Counted from the first letter of the stretch, positions 17,885 through 30,080 are shown. The stretch is DNA of 64,000 nucleotides from Streptococcus chenjunshii (GCF_003086355.1 NZ_CP031733.1:1736001-1800000); one strand, 5' to 3'. Notes: generated from the sequence alone by a model not told the origin. Made by a program: numbers and translations.

Positions 17885-18174
17885 GACTATTGCAAGGTTT
17901 TCCAGAACAATAGAGTCATGGAATGGACTCATGGTTGTTTCTTTTTCTCCTTGTTGCTTAGACTTCAATGGAAAGTCTGTTACCCAAGCCTTGTCCCTAC
18001 TTCCAACACACTAGCTGTTTCCACTAGGCTCACTTCTGTATCTAGTAGGCTACAGGCGGCAGGTGAGCCAGTGCTCAGAATTCTCTTAGGCGAGGCTGTT
18101 GGGTCAAGGTGTTTCTGGGGAACCTTACAGTCGTCAAGAAAACGTCCAAATCCAAATGAAAAGAGACCTTCCAC
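17885..18174 (+). ncRNA. Candidate bridge RNA region of the IS110 element
   Basis: In the IS110 group the non-coding left end is known to encode a bridge RNA that guides target and donor recognition. This 290-nt stretch has no frame of its own and contains local hairpins such as AGACTT-CAATGG-AAGTCT (17960-17977). GAAAGTCT (17971-17978) is complementary to AGACTTTC in the right flank (19552-19559). CCACTAG (18021-18027) equals the bases at the right element border (19547-19553). These matches are short and could be chance. Confidence 0.4.
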
Positions 18175-19427
18175 ATGAAATGTTTTGTCGGTTTAGACGT
18201 TAGCTCTACAAAACGTGATACCTGTATCATGCTCAGTGATACCTCAACGCCATTTACTGCTTCTCTGACTAACGACCTAGTTGGTGCTTCTGAAATCAAG
18301 AAACAGGTTCTTGAGCTCAATGAAACCCATGCCTTTGAACGCATCGTCATTGCATGGAAGCTACTAGTCTCTACAGTTTTCATCCTGCCATGTTCTTCCG
18401 CGAAGATAGCGACTTAAATGCTTTAAACGTTGAAGTCATGGTGGAACAACCCAATAAGATGAAGAAATATCGGGAAGCCTTTGAAGAAAGTAAAAATGAT
18501 ACCATTGATGCCTTCTACATTGCCGATTATTTCCGAGCTGAGCGCTTCTCACCAGCTTTTCTCAAAGAGGAGAAATATGTGGCGCTCCAACATCTAACCA
18601 GAACGAGGCTACAACTTATTGAACAGCTAACAAGAACCAAACAGCACTTTATTGAAAACATTTATTATAAGTGCAATACCTTGTCTACTGAAATCAAGAA
18701 TGAGAGCCTGACGACCAATCTCTGGTCTAGCACTATCATCTCCCTGATGACCGAAGATTACACCCTAGACGAATTAGCCACTGTTCCTCTCAAAGACCTA
18801 GCGGACTTTATCCAGAAGCTAGGGAGAGGTCGCTTCAAAGCGCCTGAAAAGTTAGCTAAAGCTATTCAAGCAGCTATCAATGGTTCTTATCGTCTCTCTA
18901 AAATCCAACAAGATTCCGTCAATGTCGTTCTTGGTTTACTCGCTCGAGAAATCAGAAATCTTGAACAAATGATCAAGGAGATGGATAAAGCTATTGAAGA
19001 GATGGTCGAAGTCATTCCTGAATATCAGTGTTTAACGTCAGTACCTGGTCTTGGTAAGGTGTACGCTGCTGGCATTATCGCTGAAATTGGACAGATTGAG
19101 CGCTTTAAAGACCACCCTCAAGTCGCTAAATATGCGGGATTGAATTGGAAACAGAATCAATCTGGAAACGCTAACTCTCAACATACGGACCTTGTTAAAA
19201 GAGGCAATCGTTATCTCCGTTATGACTTAGTTGAAGCCGCCAACTCGGTGAGACGACATGATAGCGAATATCAAGCCTTTTACAAGAAGAAGTATCAAGA
19301 AGTACCTAAACACCAACACAAAAGAGCCATCGTCTTAACCGCTAGAAAATTTGTGCGTCTGGTGGATGTGCTACTACGCAACCACCAACTCTATACGCCA
19401 CCAAGGAGGCCTATGGAAGATAAGTGA
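18175..19427 (+). pseudogene. IS110-family transposase, frameshifted
   Basis: The N-terminal part (from 18175) begins CFVGLDVSSTKRD with the first catalytic Asp, and ends out of frame. The main part (readable from 18354) begins MEATSLYSFHPAMFF with the catalytic Glu, and has the Asp pair in KNDTIDAFYIADYF. It continues through the C-terminal transposase_20 domain (SVPGLGKVYAAGIIAEIG). The break is at about 18350, where ATTGCATGGAAG should read with one more base, so a single-base deletion is the simplest cause. Intact length would be about 415 residues. The protein is inactive unless frameshifting restores it. Confidence 0.88.
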
Positions 19428-19549
19428 TTATCGGCACAAGTCCTTGGTTAAGCTAGTGAAAAAAGCGATTTTCACTAGATGTTTTTTGTGCACCCTGTTT
19501 TCTAGAAAATCAACTAAACCTTATTCAACTTTTGCTTGACTTTTTACCA

Positions 19550-20956
19550 CTAGACTTTCAAAGCCTCACTCTCTTTTTCAAAACCAATAAGATAAGTCAG
19601 CACAGCTGTGGCAAAAAAAGCAATGCCGGATCCGATACAGCCGTTAATAATATTCGCCGTACCGCCACCTACAAAACCAAGAACAGCTAAAAAATTGGTT
19701 GCTCCCATTAGGTAATTAGCTACACCTGTCAGACCGGCATATAGTCCGCCAAGACCGCCGCCAATGGCTAAAGCGATAAAGGGACGTTTGTAGCGCATTC
19801 CGATACCATATAAGGCCGGTTCTGTTACACCACCTAAAATACCTGATACAAAAGCACCAAAAGCTGTCGCTTTTTGTTCCTTATTACGGATTCTGAGAAA
19901 GGCACCGAAAGCCATGCCAAAAGCTGCCCAAGTGGCTGCAAAACCTGCAACTGTGACAAAATTATCATAACCGTTTTGTGCAATACCTGCAATGGCAAAG
20001 AGGATCAGCACTTGATGCATACCAGTCATAACTAAAAATTCCCAAAGTGCTGCAACGAGGGCTACCGCAATAAAGCCGCCAATGTCACCAAAACCAATCA
20101 GTCCCTGGCCGATAAAGTCACCCATAATATTCCCTAAGGGTGCCAAGGCGGCCAGTTCAACTGGAACGATAACTAACAGTGTCAGAAAAGGGACAAAAAT
20201 CGTTGACAGAACATCTGGTATGATTTTTTTGAAAAAATGCTCAATATAGCTCATGACCCAGACCGTCAGGATAATAGGTAAAATGGACTGACCGTAATTA
20301 TGAACCGTTGCAGGAAGAAAGCCATAAACATGGAAGGTCTGACCGTCCATAGCCACAAAATCCGGGACTAAAAGCAAAGCTCCCAGCATAGCTCCCAGCA
20401 ACTGGCTGACGCCCAGCTTCTTTGCCGCTGTAAAACCTAAGAAAATCGGCAGAAAGTAGAAGAAAGCACTGTAAACAAAACCGCACAGCAAATACATATC
20501 GCTTTTAGCTGAAACTAAATGAAGCAAATCAGGTCCAATAACGACCTGAACTGTTTTAAACATAGCCGCACCAATCATAGCAGGAATCAGCGGTGTCATT
20601 GACCCAGACAGATAATTCATGATGGCAGAACCCGCACGTTTTGGAGTCCACTTCTCTTTAGGCCGCTGGCTGTCCAAATTTTCTGCAATGGCTTTTTCGG
20701 CAGCGATGCCGGCTAATTTAGTGAATTCTGGATAGACTTTAGCCACATTTTGCCCGATAACCACCTGATATTGGCCGCCCGATTCGACCACTGCTATAAC
20801 GCCTTGAACAGCCATCAGCTCATCTTTTTTTGGAATCGAACTGTCTTTTAAATTCAAACGCAGGCGGGTCATGCAGTGTGCGGCACTGATAACATTTTCT
20901 TTACCGCCAACAGCTGCAAGAATGTCTTTGGCCATTTGTTGATTTGTATCTCCCAT
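19550..20956 (-). CDS. PTS beta-glucoside-type EIIBC component without EIIA
   Basis: A 468-residue sugar permease. The EIIB domain (1-85) carries the phosphorylation cysteine at residue 28 in AHCMTRLRL. EIIC (about 105-460) has about ten membrane helices. The EIIA domain found at the C-terminus of BglP-type proteins is missing, so a separate EIIA must supply phosphate. The stop codon sits at the IS110 border, and the C-terminus EKESEALKV looks natural, so the lack is probably ancestral. It lies 29 bp downstream of the licT-like gene. The sugar is unknown; a chbG-like gene beyond the IS hints at an N-acetylated substrate. Confidence 0.9.
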   Translation of the reverse strand: MGDTNQQMAKDILAAVGGKENVISAAHCMTRLRLNLKDSSIPKKDELMAVQGVIAVVESGGQYQVVIGQNVAKVYPEFTKLAGIAAEKAIAENLDSQRPKEKWTPKRAGSAIMNYLSGSMTPLIPAMIGAAMFKTVQVVIGPDLLHLVSAKSDMYLLCGFVYSAFFYFLPIFLGFTAAKKLGVSQLLGAMLGALLLVPDFVAMDGQTFHVYGFLPATVHNYGQSILPIILTVWVMSYIEHFFKKIIPDVLSTIFVPFLTLLVIVPVELAALAPLGNIMGDFIGQGLIGFGDIGGFIAVALVAALWEFLVMTGMHQVLILFAIAGIAQNGYDNFVTVAGFAATWAAFGMAFGAFLRIRNKEQKATAFGAFVSGILGGVTEPALYGIGMRYKRPFIALAIGGGLGGLYAGLTGVANYLMGATNFLAVLGFVGGGTANIINGCIGSGIAFFATAVLTYLIGFEKESEALKV

Positions 20957-20985
20957 TATTATTCTCTCCTTTTTGCAGCGAAAAA

Positions 20986-21825
20986 CTAGGATGAGCTTTC
21001 GCTGTTCTTTTCATAAAGCCTGTTGATATGAACCATCAGGTAAAGCAATTCATCATCAGATTGAACAAAACCCTGTGTTTGCTGGATATAGTTCATGATG
21101 GTGACAGCGGCTTGGTAGATAGCAGGCTGGCTTAGGCGTAAATTTTGCAGAATAGCGTCATTGCCGTCAATAAAATGCTCCTGCTCGCGTAAACGCTTAA
21201 GATAATAGCGTACATGAGCCTGAAAACGCTGGTAATTGAATTCATCACGCTCAATACATATCTGCAGCTGTCCTTCAATAATTTGTGTGATGATTTCGAT
21301 GAGTTCCTCAATCTTTCGGCTGTCATCGTCAATACTAAAATCGGTCTGACTGTTAATAAAATGCATGGCGATATTAGTCACCTCACTGCGGGGGAGCTCT
21401 GTATTAAGCGCCTTATTGATACGGACAAGTGCTTCTTCAGCCAACTGCGTTTCAGCTGGATAAAGCTGAGCAATGTCCTGTGAAAATAGAATTCTCATCT
21501 CCTTAAATTCATTCTGACGGCGGACAGCAAACTGAATATGATCAGCTAAGCTGAAAACCAAAGTCGGATTGAGTTTGCCAGACAGTTTCTTCTGCGCTTC
21601 CTGAACAATTTCGACGCTCAGCAGCATTAAATCTTCTGGGATTTCAGTTAGCAATAATTCAAAATGCTCATTTAACTTATAGAATGTCATATCGATTTTG
21701 GATAAATCCGTCAGCTCATACGGGGTTTTTGGAAAACCGAGACCTCGGCCAAAAGCCACTAGGGAATTTCCCTTATTGTCAAGACATTCTGCCACATTAT
21801 TATTAATCTTTTTAACAACCCTCAT
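20986..21825 (-). CDS. BglG/LicT-family transcription antiterminator
   Basis: A 279-residue protein with an RNA-binding CAT domain (1-55, KKINNNVAECLDNKGNSLVA) and two PRD domains with the regulatory histidines. PRD1 has them in LADHIQFA and AMHFINSQ; PRD2 has them in AHVRYYL and LMVHINRL. LicT proteins bind the RAT site in their own leader and block a terminator when the sugar is present; PTS phosphorylation sets activity. A matching RAT and overlapping terminator lie in the leader upstream. It is first in the operon, followed by EIIBC. Confidence 0.93.
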   Translation of the reverse strand: MRVVKKINNNVAECLDNKGNSLVAFGRGLGFPKTPYELTDLSKIDMTFYKLNEHFELLLTEIPEDLMLLSVEIVQEAQKKLSGKLNPTLVFSLADHIQFAVRRQNEFKEMRILFSQDIAQLYPAETQLAEEALVRINKALNTELPRSEVTNIAMHFINSQTDFSIDDDSRKIEELIEIITQIIEGQLQICIERDEFNYQRFQAHVRYYLKRLREQEHFIDGNDAILQNLRLSQPAIYQAAVTIMNYIQQTQGFVQSDDELLYLMVHINRLYEKNSESSS

Positions 21826-21877
21826 TTCCTATCTACCTTTAATTTATTTTTTGTTGGAGATTTTCTCTCCCAACTGC

Positions 21878-21954
21878 AAAAAAACTCTCCGAAGACACAC
21901 CACACCCTTTCCTTGAAATGTTCTTGGTAATGCCTCTGCGAAGAGTTACAATCC
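21878..21954 (-). promoter_or_regulatory. RAT antiterminator site with overlapping terminator
   Basis: On the minus strand GGATTGTAACTCTTCGCAGA, continuing to GGCATTACC (21954-21926), fits the ribonucleic antiterminator consensus GGATTGTNAC...GGCANNACC. Its AACTCTTCG arm can instead pair with CGGAGAGTT near 21885, followed by seven T residues, forming a terminator. This is the standard LicT switch. Confidence 0.87.
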
Positions 21955-21985
21955 ATATTTAATTATACGTCTATTTTACACCAAA

Positions 21986-22000
21986 ATGAAAGCGTTGTCA
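21986..22000. promoter_or_regulatory. cre site upstream of the licT-PTS operon
   Basis: ATGAAAGCGTTGTCA fits the cre consensus WTGNAANCGNWNNCW at every position. It lies upstream of the RAT leader, so CcpA repression of the operon is likely. Confidence 0.8.
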
Positions 22001-22046
22001 ACAGTTTTTTTACCAGTTTCTAAAGGACAGCAGCAAATTTCAGATA

Positions 22047-23110
22047 TGAAAGTTCTAAAATGAAGTTAGCCACTTAGATGCAAAAAAACACCTCTATGTT
22101 ACACTTGTAGTTGACGAAAACACAAGTAAAGGACATAGAGATGCAAGACCATTATACACCAACAGGCAAGCACTTGACAATAGCTGATCGCCGCTTGATT
22201 GAACGCTGGAAGCAAGAAGGGAAATCTAATCGTGAGATTGCAGGTCTCTTAGGCAAAGCTCCTCAAACGATAAACAACGAGATGAAACGTGGACTGGTCC
22301 TCCAACAGGTGCGTAAGGGGAAGTTTGAGAAGCTTTATAGGGCGGATAGAGCTCAGGAAGTGTATGAGATTAATCGAAAAAATAGCCGTAAAGCTGTTAG
22401 TCTCACGAAGAAAGTCAAGGAAACCATTGTCCACTACATCAAGCTGAAGTGGTCACCTGAGATGATTTCAAAACGTAAAGTCAACGTCCCACAATCCACC
22501 ATATACTACTGGATGGACAAGGGGTACCTGGGGCTGACTAAGGCAGATAGGCTGTATCCAAGAAAAGGCAAATCCCCTAAGAAAACAGCCAGTCCTAATT
22601 TCATGCCTGTTGGAAAGTCGATTGAGGAGCGGCCTGAAGCGATCACTCAACGACTGGAGGCTGGGCATTATGAGATTGATACGGTTGTTCAGACACGGGC
22701 TAAAGCGCCTTGCTTTCTGACATTAACAGATCGAAAAACCAGGTATGAAATCATTCGTTACTTGCCCAGTAAGACAGCACAAACCGTTAACGAAGCCTTG
22801 TCGAGCATTTTACAGGAATATCAGATCACGTCAATCACAGCTGATAATGGGGCAGAATTTGCTAGACTAAGCGAGATTTTTAGTGAAGAGAAGATCTACT
22901 ATGCTCACCCTTATTGCTCTTGGGAAAGAGGCTCTAATGAGAATCACAACCGTCTTATTCGACGTTTCCTACCCAAGGGAAAAACAAGAGCGACCAGAAA
23001 ACTGGCCACTCAGATTGAATGGTGGATAAACAATTATCCCAAACGAATATTAAACTACAAGACACCTAGAGAAATTGTATTCAGTGGCTAACTTCAACTT
23101 GAAATTTAGC
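22047..23110 (+). mobile_element. IS30-family insertion sequence
   Basis: An element of about 1.06 kb with imperfect inverted ends sharing TGAAGTTAGCCACT (22061-22074 and, inverted, 23083-23096). The 13-bp sequence CAAATTTCAGATA occurs directly on both sides (22034-22046 and 23111-23123) and may be a long target duplication. It sits between the licT leader and the DUF554 gene. The transposase gene is intact. Confidence 0.82.
22141..23091 (+). CDS. IS30-family transposase
   Basis: A 316-residue transposase. An N-terminal HTH (TIADRRLIERWKQEGKSNRE, then IAGLLGKAPQTI) is followed by a DDE integrase core. Its residues are visible in YEIDTVVQTR, ITADNGAEF and the Glu in SNENHNRLIRRF. Length and motif order are normal, so the protein may be active. 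ATG 22141 is used rather than the upstream in-frame start at 22111, because the IS30 HTH begins shortly after it; an AAAGGA lies just upstream. Confidence 0.92.
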   Translation: MQDHYTPTGKHLTIADRRLIERWKQEGKSNREIAGLLGKAPQTINNEMKRGLVLQQVRKGKFEKLYRADRAQEVYEINRKNSRKAVSLTKKVKETIVHYIKLKWSPEMISKRKVNVPQSTIYYWMDKGYLGLTKADRLYPRKGKSPKKTASPNFMPVGKSIEERPEAITQRLEAGHYEIDTVVQTRAKAPCFLTLTDRKTRYEIIRYLPSKTAQTVNEALSSILQEYQITSITADNGAEFARLSEIFSEEKIYYAHPYCSWERGSNENHNRLIRRFLPKGKTRATRKLATQIEWWINNYPKRILNYKTPREIVFSG

Positions 23111-23282
23111 CAAATTTCAGATAATTAAATAAAGTAAAACAAAGACCAATATCATATTTGTGTCTTACCGTTTAAATATTTATCCTATTTCAACCAGTAC
23201 AGCAAAGTAAATTTATCTCTCTGTATTGTTTTTTTAATGTTTCGTGATAAAATAATTAACAAATATAATTAGGAGGTCATTA

Positions 23283-24011
23283 ATGCCCATCGGAGTGATT
23301 ATTAATTCTTTATCTATTTTTTTGGGCGGTCTGATCGGTGGTTCTATCGGTGATAAGCTATCTAGCCGATTCAAAGCACAGATCAATCTTATTTTTGGTG
23401 TTTGTTCTATGGGGATGGGGATCTCATCTATAGGATTGATGAAATATATGCCTGCAGTCATTTTTGCAATTGTTATCGGAACTGGAGTTGGATTGTTTTT
23501 TCATTTAGAAGACTGGATCAATAAAAGCGGTCTGCTGATGCAAAAGGCTGTTGATAAAGTAATGCCAAATGCTCAAACAGAATTATCGCATGATGATTTT
23601 TTGGCAGCCTTATTAACGATTATTGTTCTTTTCTGCGCAAGCGGAACTGGAATTTACGGCAGTCTGGACGCCGGAATGACTGGTGATTTTACGGTTTTGA
23701 TTTCTAAATCTGTTCTTGACTTCTTCACTGCTGCCATCTTTGCCTGCAGCCTTGGCTATGTTGTCTCGTTCATTGCTATTCCGCAGTTTATCATTTTTGC
23801 TTGTCTTTTTTACCTTGCGGGGTTCATTGTACCGCTGACAACAGCTGATATGATTGCAGACTTCAAGGCTTGCGGAGGATTCTTGATGCTTGCAACGGGT
23901 TTCCGCATGGTCCAAATTAAGATGTTTCCAACCGCTGATATGATTCCAGCTATGATAATTGTGATGCCCTTGTCCCATCTTTGGGCCCAGTTTATATTAC
24001 CGCTCCTGTAA
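23283..24011 (+). CDS. DUF554 family membrane protein (YdfK/YqgA-like)
   Basis: A 242-residue integral membrane protein with about six or seven helices. It starts PIGVIINSLSIFLGGLIGGS and contains a central GTGIYGSLDAGMTGD, typical of the DUF554 family. Function is unknown; a transport role is possible. ATG 23283 follows AGGAGG at 23271. It lies directly after the IS30 element, so its promoter (around 23230-23260) is new or spared. The nitroreductase gene follows 69 bp later. Confidence 0.88.
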   Translation: MPIGVIINSLSIFLGGLIGGSIGDKLSSRFKAQINLIFGVCSMGMGISSIGLMKYMPAVIFAIVIGTGVGLFFHLEDWINKSGLLMQKAVDKVMPNAQTELSHDDFLAALLTIIVLFCASGTGIYGSLDAGMTGDFTVLISKSVLDFFTAAIFACSLGYVVSFIAIPQFIIFACLFYLAGFIVPLTTADMIADFKACGGFLMLATGFRMVQIKMFPTADMIPAMIIVMPLSHLWAQFILPLL

Positions 24012-24080
24012 ATGCTAAACAATGTAAAGCTAGTAAGTTTTTCCTGAAAATGCTATCATAAGAGAGAAGGGAGGTTTTTT

Positions 24081-24758
24081 ATGACTACAAAAGAAGATAT
24101 CAAAAAGCAGGTCCGCGCGGCCTTTGATTTTCGCATGGCAGTACGTGTTTACAGTGACCAGAAAATTCCTCAGGAAGATCTAGATTATATTTTGGACACA
24201 GCTTGGCTCAGCCCTTCTTCTATAGGCCTTGAGGCTTGGCGTTTCATTGTTTTAGAAGATAAAAATATTAAAGAAGCGCTTAAGGATGCTGCGTGGGGAG
24301 CTGAATACCAGCTGGAAACAGCCAGCCATTTCATTTTGCTCATCGCTGAGAAAAATGCCCGCTATGATACCGAATCTGTTAAAAACAGCCTGGTACGGCG
24401 CGGCCTAGGTGAAGGCGAAGCACTTGCAAAACGCCTAGCCACCTATGAATCTTTTCAAAAAAATGATATGAAGACAGCCGATAATCCAAGGGCGCTTTTT
24501 GACTGGACCGCTAAACAAACTTATATCGCTCTGGGCAATATGATGACGGCGGCAGCAATGATTGGCATTGATTCTTGTCCTATCGAAGGCTTTAATTATG
24601 CTAAGGTTAATGATATACTAGCCCAGCACGGTCTGATTAATCAGGAAAAAGAAGGCATTGCTTCGATGCTTTCGCTCGGTTATCGCCTGCGGGATCCTAA
24701 ACATCCGCGTTCACGGAAACCCCGGTCAGAGGTTATTTTTTATGATCATTCTGAATAA
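24081..24758 (+). CDS. NAD(P)H-dependent nitroreductase/flavin oxidoreductase
   Basis: A 225-residue FMN enzyme of the nitroreductase superfamily (NfsB-like). The N-terminal FDFRMAVRVYSDQKI is the usual FMN phosphate-binding start, and LSPSSIGLEAWRFIVLED follows. The C-terminal SLGYRLRDPKHPRSRKPRSE closes the FMN site. It probably reduces quinones or nitro compounds with NAD(P)H. ATG 24081 follows GGGAGG. A family A array lies between it and the glyoxalase gene; in S. mutans a similar oxidoreductase also precedes glyoxalase (from memory). Confidence 0.9.
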   Translation: MTTKEDIKKQVRAAFDFRMAVRVYSDQKIPQEDLDYILDTAWLSPSSIGLEAWRFIVLEDKNIKEALKDAAWGAEYQLETASHFILLIAEKNARYDTESVKNSLVRRGLGEGEALAKRLATYESFQKNDMKTADNPRALFDWTAKQTYIALGNMMTAAAMIGIDSCPIEGFNYAKVNDILAQHGLINQEKEGIASMLSLGYRLRDPKHPRSRKPRSEVIFYDHSE

Positions 24759-24827
24759 GCCTTTTTACAGAGCAACTGTAAAATGTGTCATTGCTAAGAA
24801 AGGTTGACCATTCATTTTTCACTTTAT

Positions 24828-25178
24828 GGTCTGGAGAGAGACATCGAACGTTATGGTCTGGGAGTCTGTCTTGATTCCTAGTCATCTTGGCAAAGGTGCT
24901 GCCTGCGAAATCATAGATTTCGGGCTTACCGCCAGCCGTAGTCGTCTGAAGGCTTTGTCGTCTTGACAGCTGACCGCACCCTTCTAGCCGTCTTGACAGG
25001 GGTGCGTCTGCGAAATCATAGATTTCGGGCTTACCGCCAGCCGTAGTCGTTTGAAGGCTTTGTCGTCTTGACAGCTGACCGCACCCTTCTAGTCGTCCTG
25101 ACAGGGGTGCGTCTGCGAAATCACAGATTTCGGACTTACCGCCTTTTCATACGAATTTTATACGGCCTTTGTATCTTG
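24828..25178 (+). repeat. Family A array with 105-bp tandem module (sense +)
   Basis: Two copies of the 105-bp block (24931-25035 and 25036-25140), the same block as at 7021 in inverse orientation. They are followed by the standard 3' end GGCCTTTGTATCTTG at 25164-25178. The outer side carries GAACGTTATGGTCTGG (24846-24861), shared with the outer side of the array at 7290-7315. The usual GAATTGAACAC start is absent. Confidence 0.85.
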
Positions 25179-25179
25179 T

Positions 25180-25344
25180 GAACTGAACACGGCCTAAAAG
25201 CTCGGAAAAAAGAGACACAGTCGTAGGAAGCGCAAGCTGACTTACGAATGTGGCTGCTCTGTGAGTATGTCTCTCCCTCGTGTTTTGCAACACATCGGTT
25301 GGGCCCCTATTTTTCAGTCGCTTTTTAGACGGCCTTTGTATCTT
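25180..25344 (+). repeat. Family A repeat unit (sense +)
   Basis: Starts GAACTGAACACGGCC and ends GGCCTTTGTATCTTA. Arms are of the AAGC class: TAAAAGCTCGGAAAAAAG pairs with the arm containing TTTTTCAGTCGCTTTTTA. It carries the TCGTAGGAAGCGCAAGCTGA module. It ends 17 nt before the glyoxalase start, with AAAGGAG between. Confidence 0.85.
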
Positions 25345-25361
25345 AATTAAAGGAGTGTTTT

Positions 25362-25754
25362 ATGAAATTTTTGCATACTTGTATTCGTGTTAAAGATTTG
25401 GAAAAGTCGTTGGCTTTTTATCAAGAAGCTCTTGGTTTTAAGGAGGCTCGCCGCAGTGATTTTCCTGATGCCAAATTTACTTTAGTTTACTTGGCCTTGC
25501 CGGATGATCCGGATTATGAATTAGAACTGACCTATAATTACGGTCATGATGCGTATAATCTCGGTGATGGGTATGGGCATATTGCTGTCGGTGTTGATGA
25601 CCTTGAAGCCAGCCATGCTGCACATAAAAAAGCGGGCTATACTGTCACCGACCTTTCCGGTCTGCCCGGTAAGCCTAAGATGTACTACTTTATCACAGAC
25701 CCGGATGGTTATAAAATCGAAGTTATCCGATTGAGTCAGTTTGTTGAAAAATAA
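25362..25754 (+). CDS. gloA: Lactoylglutathione lyase (glyoxalase I)
   Basis: A 130-residue VOC-fold enzyme that converts the methylglyoxal-glutathione hemithioacetal to lactoylglutathione. Metal ligands fit glyoxalase I: His in FLHTCIRV, Glu in LELTYNYG, His in YGHIAVGV, and Glu in YKIEVIRL near the C-terminus. Length is normal. ATG 25362 has AAAGGAG 5 nt before it, supplied right after a family A unit. A bidirectional terminator separates it from the convergent bgl operon. Confidence 0.93.
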   Translation: MKFLHTCIRVKDLEKSLAFYQEALGFKEARRSDFPDAKFTLVYLALPDDPDYELELTYNYGHDAYNLGDGYGHIAVGVDDLEASHAAHKKAGYTVTDLSGLPGKPKMYYFITDPDGYKIEVIRLSQFVEK

Positions 25755-25762
25755 AAAAATTT

Positions 25763-25815
25763 GGGACAGACAGCCCTGATTGCAAAGCAATTAGAGCCGT
25801 CTGTCCCTCTTGTTT
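25763..25815. terminator. Bidirectional terminator between gloA and the bgl operon
   Basis: GGGACAGAC...GTCTGTCCC encloses an inner stem ATTGC-AAA-GCAAT. It is followed by TCTTGTTTTTT on the plus strand and by A/T-rich sequence on the other side, serving both convergent genes. Confidence 0.85.
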
Positions 25816-25816
25816 T

Positions 25817-29154
<3,338 letters not shown>

Positions 29155-29224
29155 AATTCACCTCTCTTAATGAAATTTTTGTCAAAAAAAACCGAAACTT
29201 TTTACAAAGTCATTATAAATCTAA

Positions 29225-29239
29225 ATGCAAGCGCTGTCA
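29225..29239. promoter_or_regulatory. cre site of the beta-glucoside PTS operon
   Basis: ATGCAAGCGCTGTCA fits the cre consensus at every position. It lies in the divergent region between the PTS operon and the RpiR-type regulator, so CcpA repression is expected. Confidence 0.8.
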
Positions 29240-29314
29240 ACTTCTTTTGATAAAATTTTCTTCTTTTTTTGACATTTTTATCGTTTCTCTATAAAATAGT
29301 CACAGGAGGCAATT

Positions 29315-30067
29315 ATGGATTTTCTTGAAAACATTAAACAGCATGAAGCGGATTATGCTAAAGCTGAGTTAAAGGTTTATCACTATGTTCTTAACAATCT
29401 GGAGACCCTGGAGACTTTTACCATCACTAAAATTGCGGAACTCTCTCTGACATCTACTGCTGCCGTTTTAAGATTTTGTCAGACTTTGGGTTACAAAGGT
29501 TTTAAGGATTTTCGCTACGATGCCATCCGTTACCTGCACCATCACCACCAAAGACCGTCTGCTGATATTCTGGACCAAATGACTGATGATTATAGTCAGC
29601 TGATGCGGCAGTTCCGAAATATGGACAGAGAATCGATTCGCACTCTCATTGCTGCTATTCTAAAACGGCGCCGTCTCCATATTTTTGGAGTTTATTATTC
29701 CTCTCTGCCGGCTCGATACCTGCATATGGGGCTGCAGGATTTAGGAATTACCAGCCATTTTGCCGGCGATTTAAACAGCGGAGCCCATTTAACCAATATT
29801 ATCAATGAAGAAGACAGCCTAATTATGTTTTCGGTCAGCGGCAGCAGCGGGAACTTCAGGCAGGCCTTATCCGCCGTACAAAACAATATGCCCAAACATT
29901 CTTTTCTTATCACTTTAAACGCCACAGCCCCAGTTGCTAAACTTTTTACAACAACCATTATTCTGCCAGGCAACCTTTTTAATAAACAGTCTATTGTGGA
30001 TACACAGTCCCTCCCTATGGTTTTTGTTGAAACATTGCTTAATTTAATACGTGAGGAATTAAACTGA
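29315..30067 (+). CDS. RpiR-family transcriptional regulator
   Basis: A 250-residue regulator with an N-terminal HTH_6 domain (about 1-77, TITKIAELSLTSTAAVLRFC) and a C-terminal SIS sugar-isomerase-fold domain. The SIS part includes IFGVYYSSLPARYL and MFSVSGSSGNFRQAL. SIS domains bind phosphosugars, so it probably senses the phosphorylated beta-glucoside or a product. It is divergent from the PTS operon, which it likely controls. ATG 29315 follows AGGAGG. Family A units follow its stop codon. Confidence 0.92.
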   Translation: MDFLENIKQHEADYAKAELKVYHYVLNNLETLETFTITKIAELSLTSTAAVLRFCQTLGYKGFKDFRYDAIRYLHHHHQRPSADILDQMTDDYSQLMRQFRNMDRESIRTLIAAILKRRRLHIFGVYYSSLPARYLHMGLQDLGITSHFAGDLNSGAHLTNIINEEDSLIMFSVSGSSGNFRQALSAVQNNMPKHSFLITLNATAPVAKLFTTTIILPGNLFNKQSIVDTQSLPMVFVETLLNLIREELN

Positions 30068-30080
30068 TTAGCATAAAATG

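Larger units (their letters stand above)
17875..19545 (+). mobile_element. IS110-family insertion sequence (ends approximate)
   Basis: An element of about 1.67 kb inserted between the PTS gene and the chbG-like gene, in the opposite orientation to that operon. It has a long non-coding left part (about 300 bp), a frameshifted DEDD transposase gene, and a short right part with a stem CTAGTGAAAA/TTTTCACTAG (19453-19478). IS110 elements lack terminal inverted repeats, so the exact borders cannot be read; TTGAC occurs near both presumed ends (17883 and 19531). Confidence 0.75.

Noticed and set aside
18354..19427. Second part of the IS110 transposase as an independent gene
   Set aside because: It lacks the first catalytic Asp and SD, and its first residues continue the protein from 18175 in another frame; a frameshift explains both.
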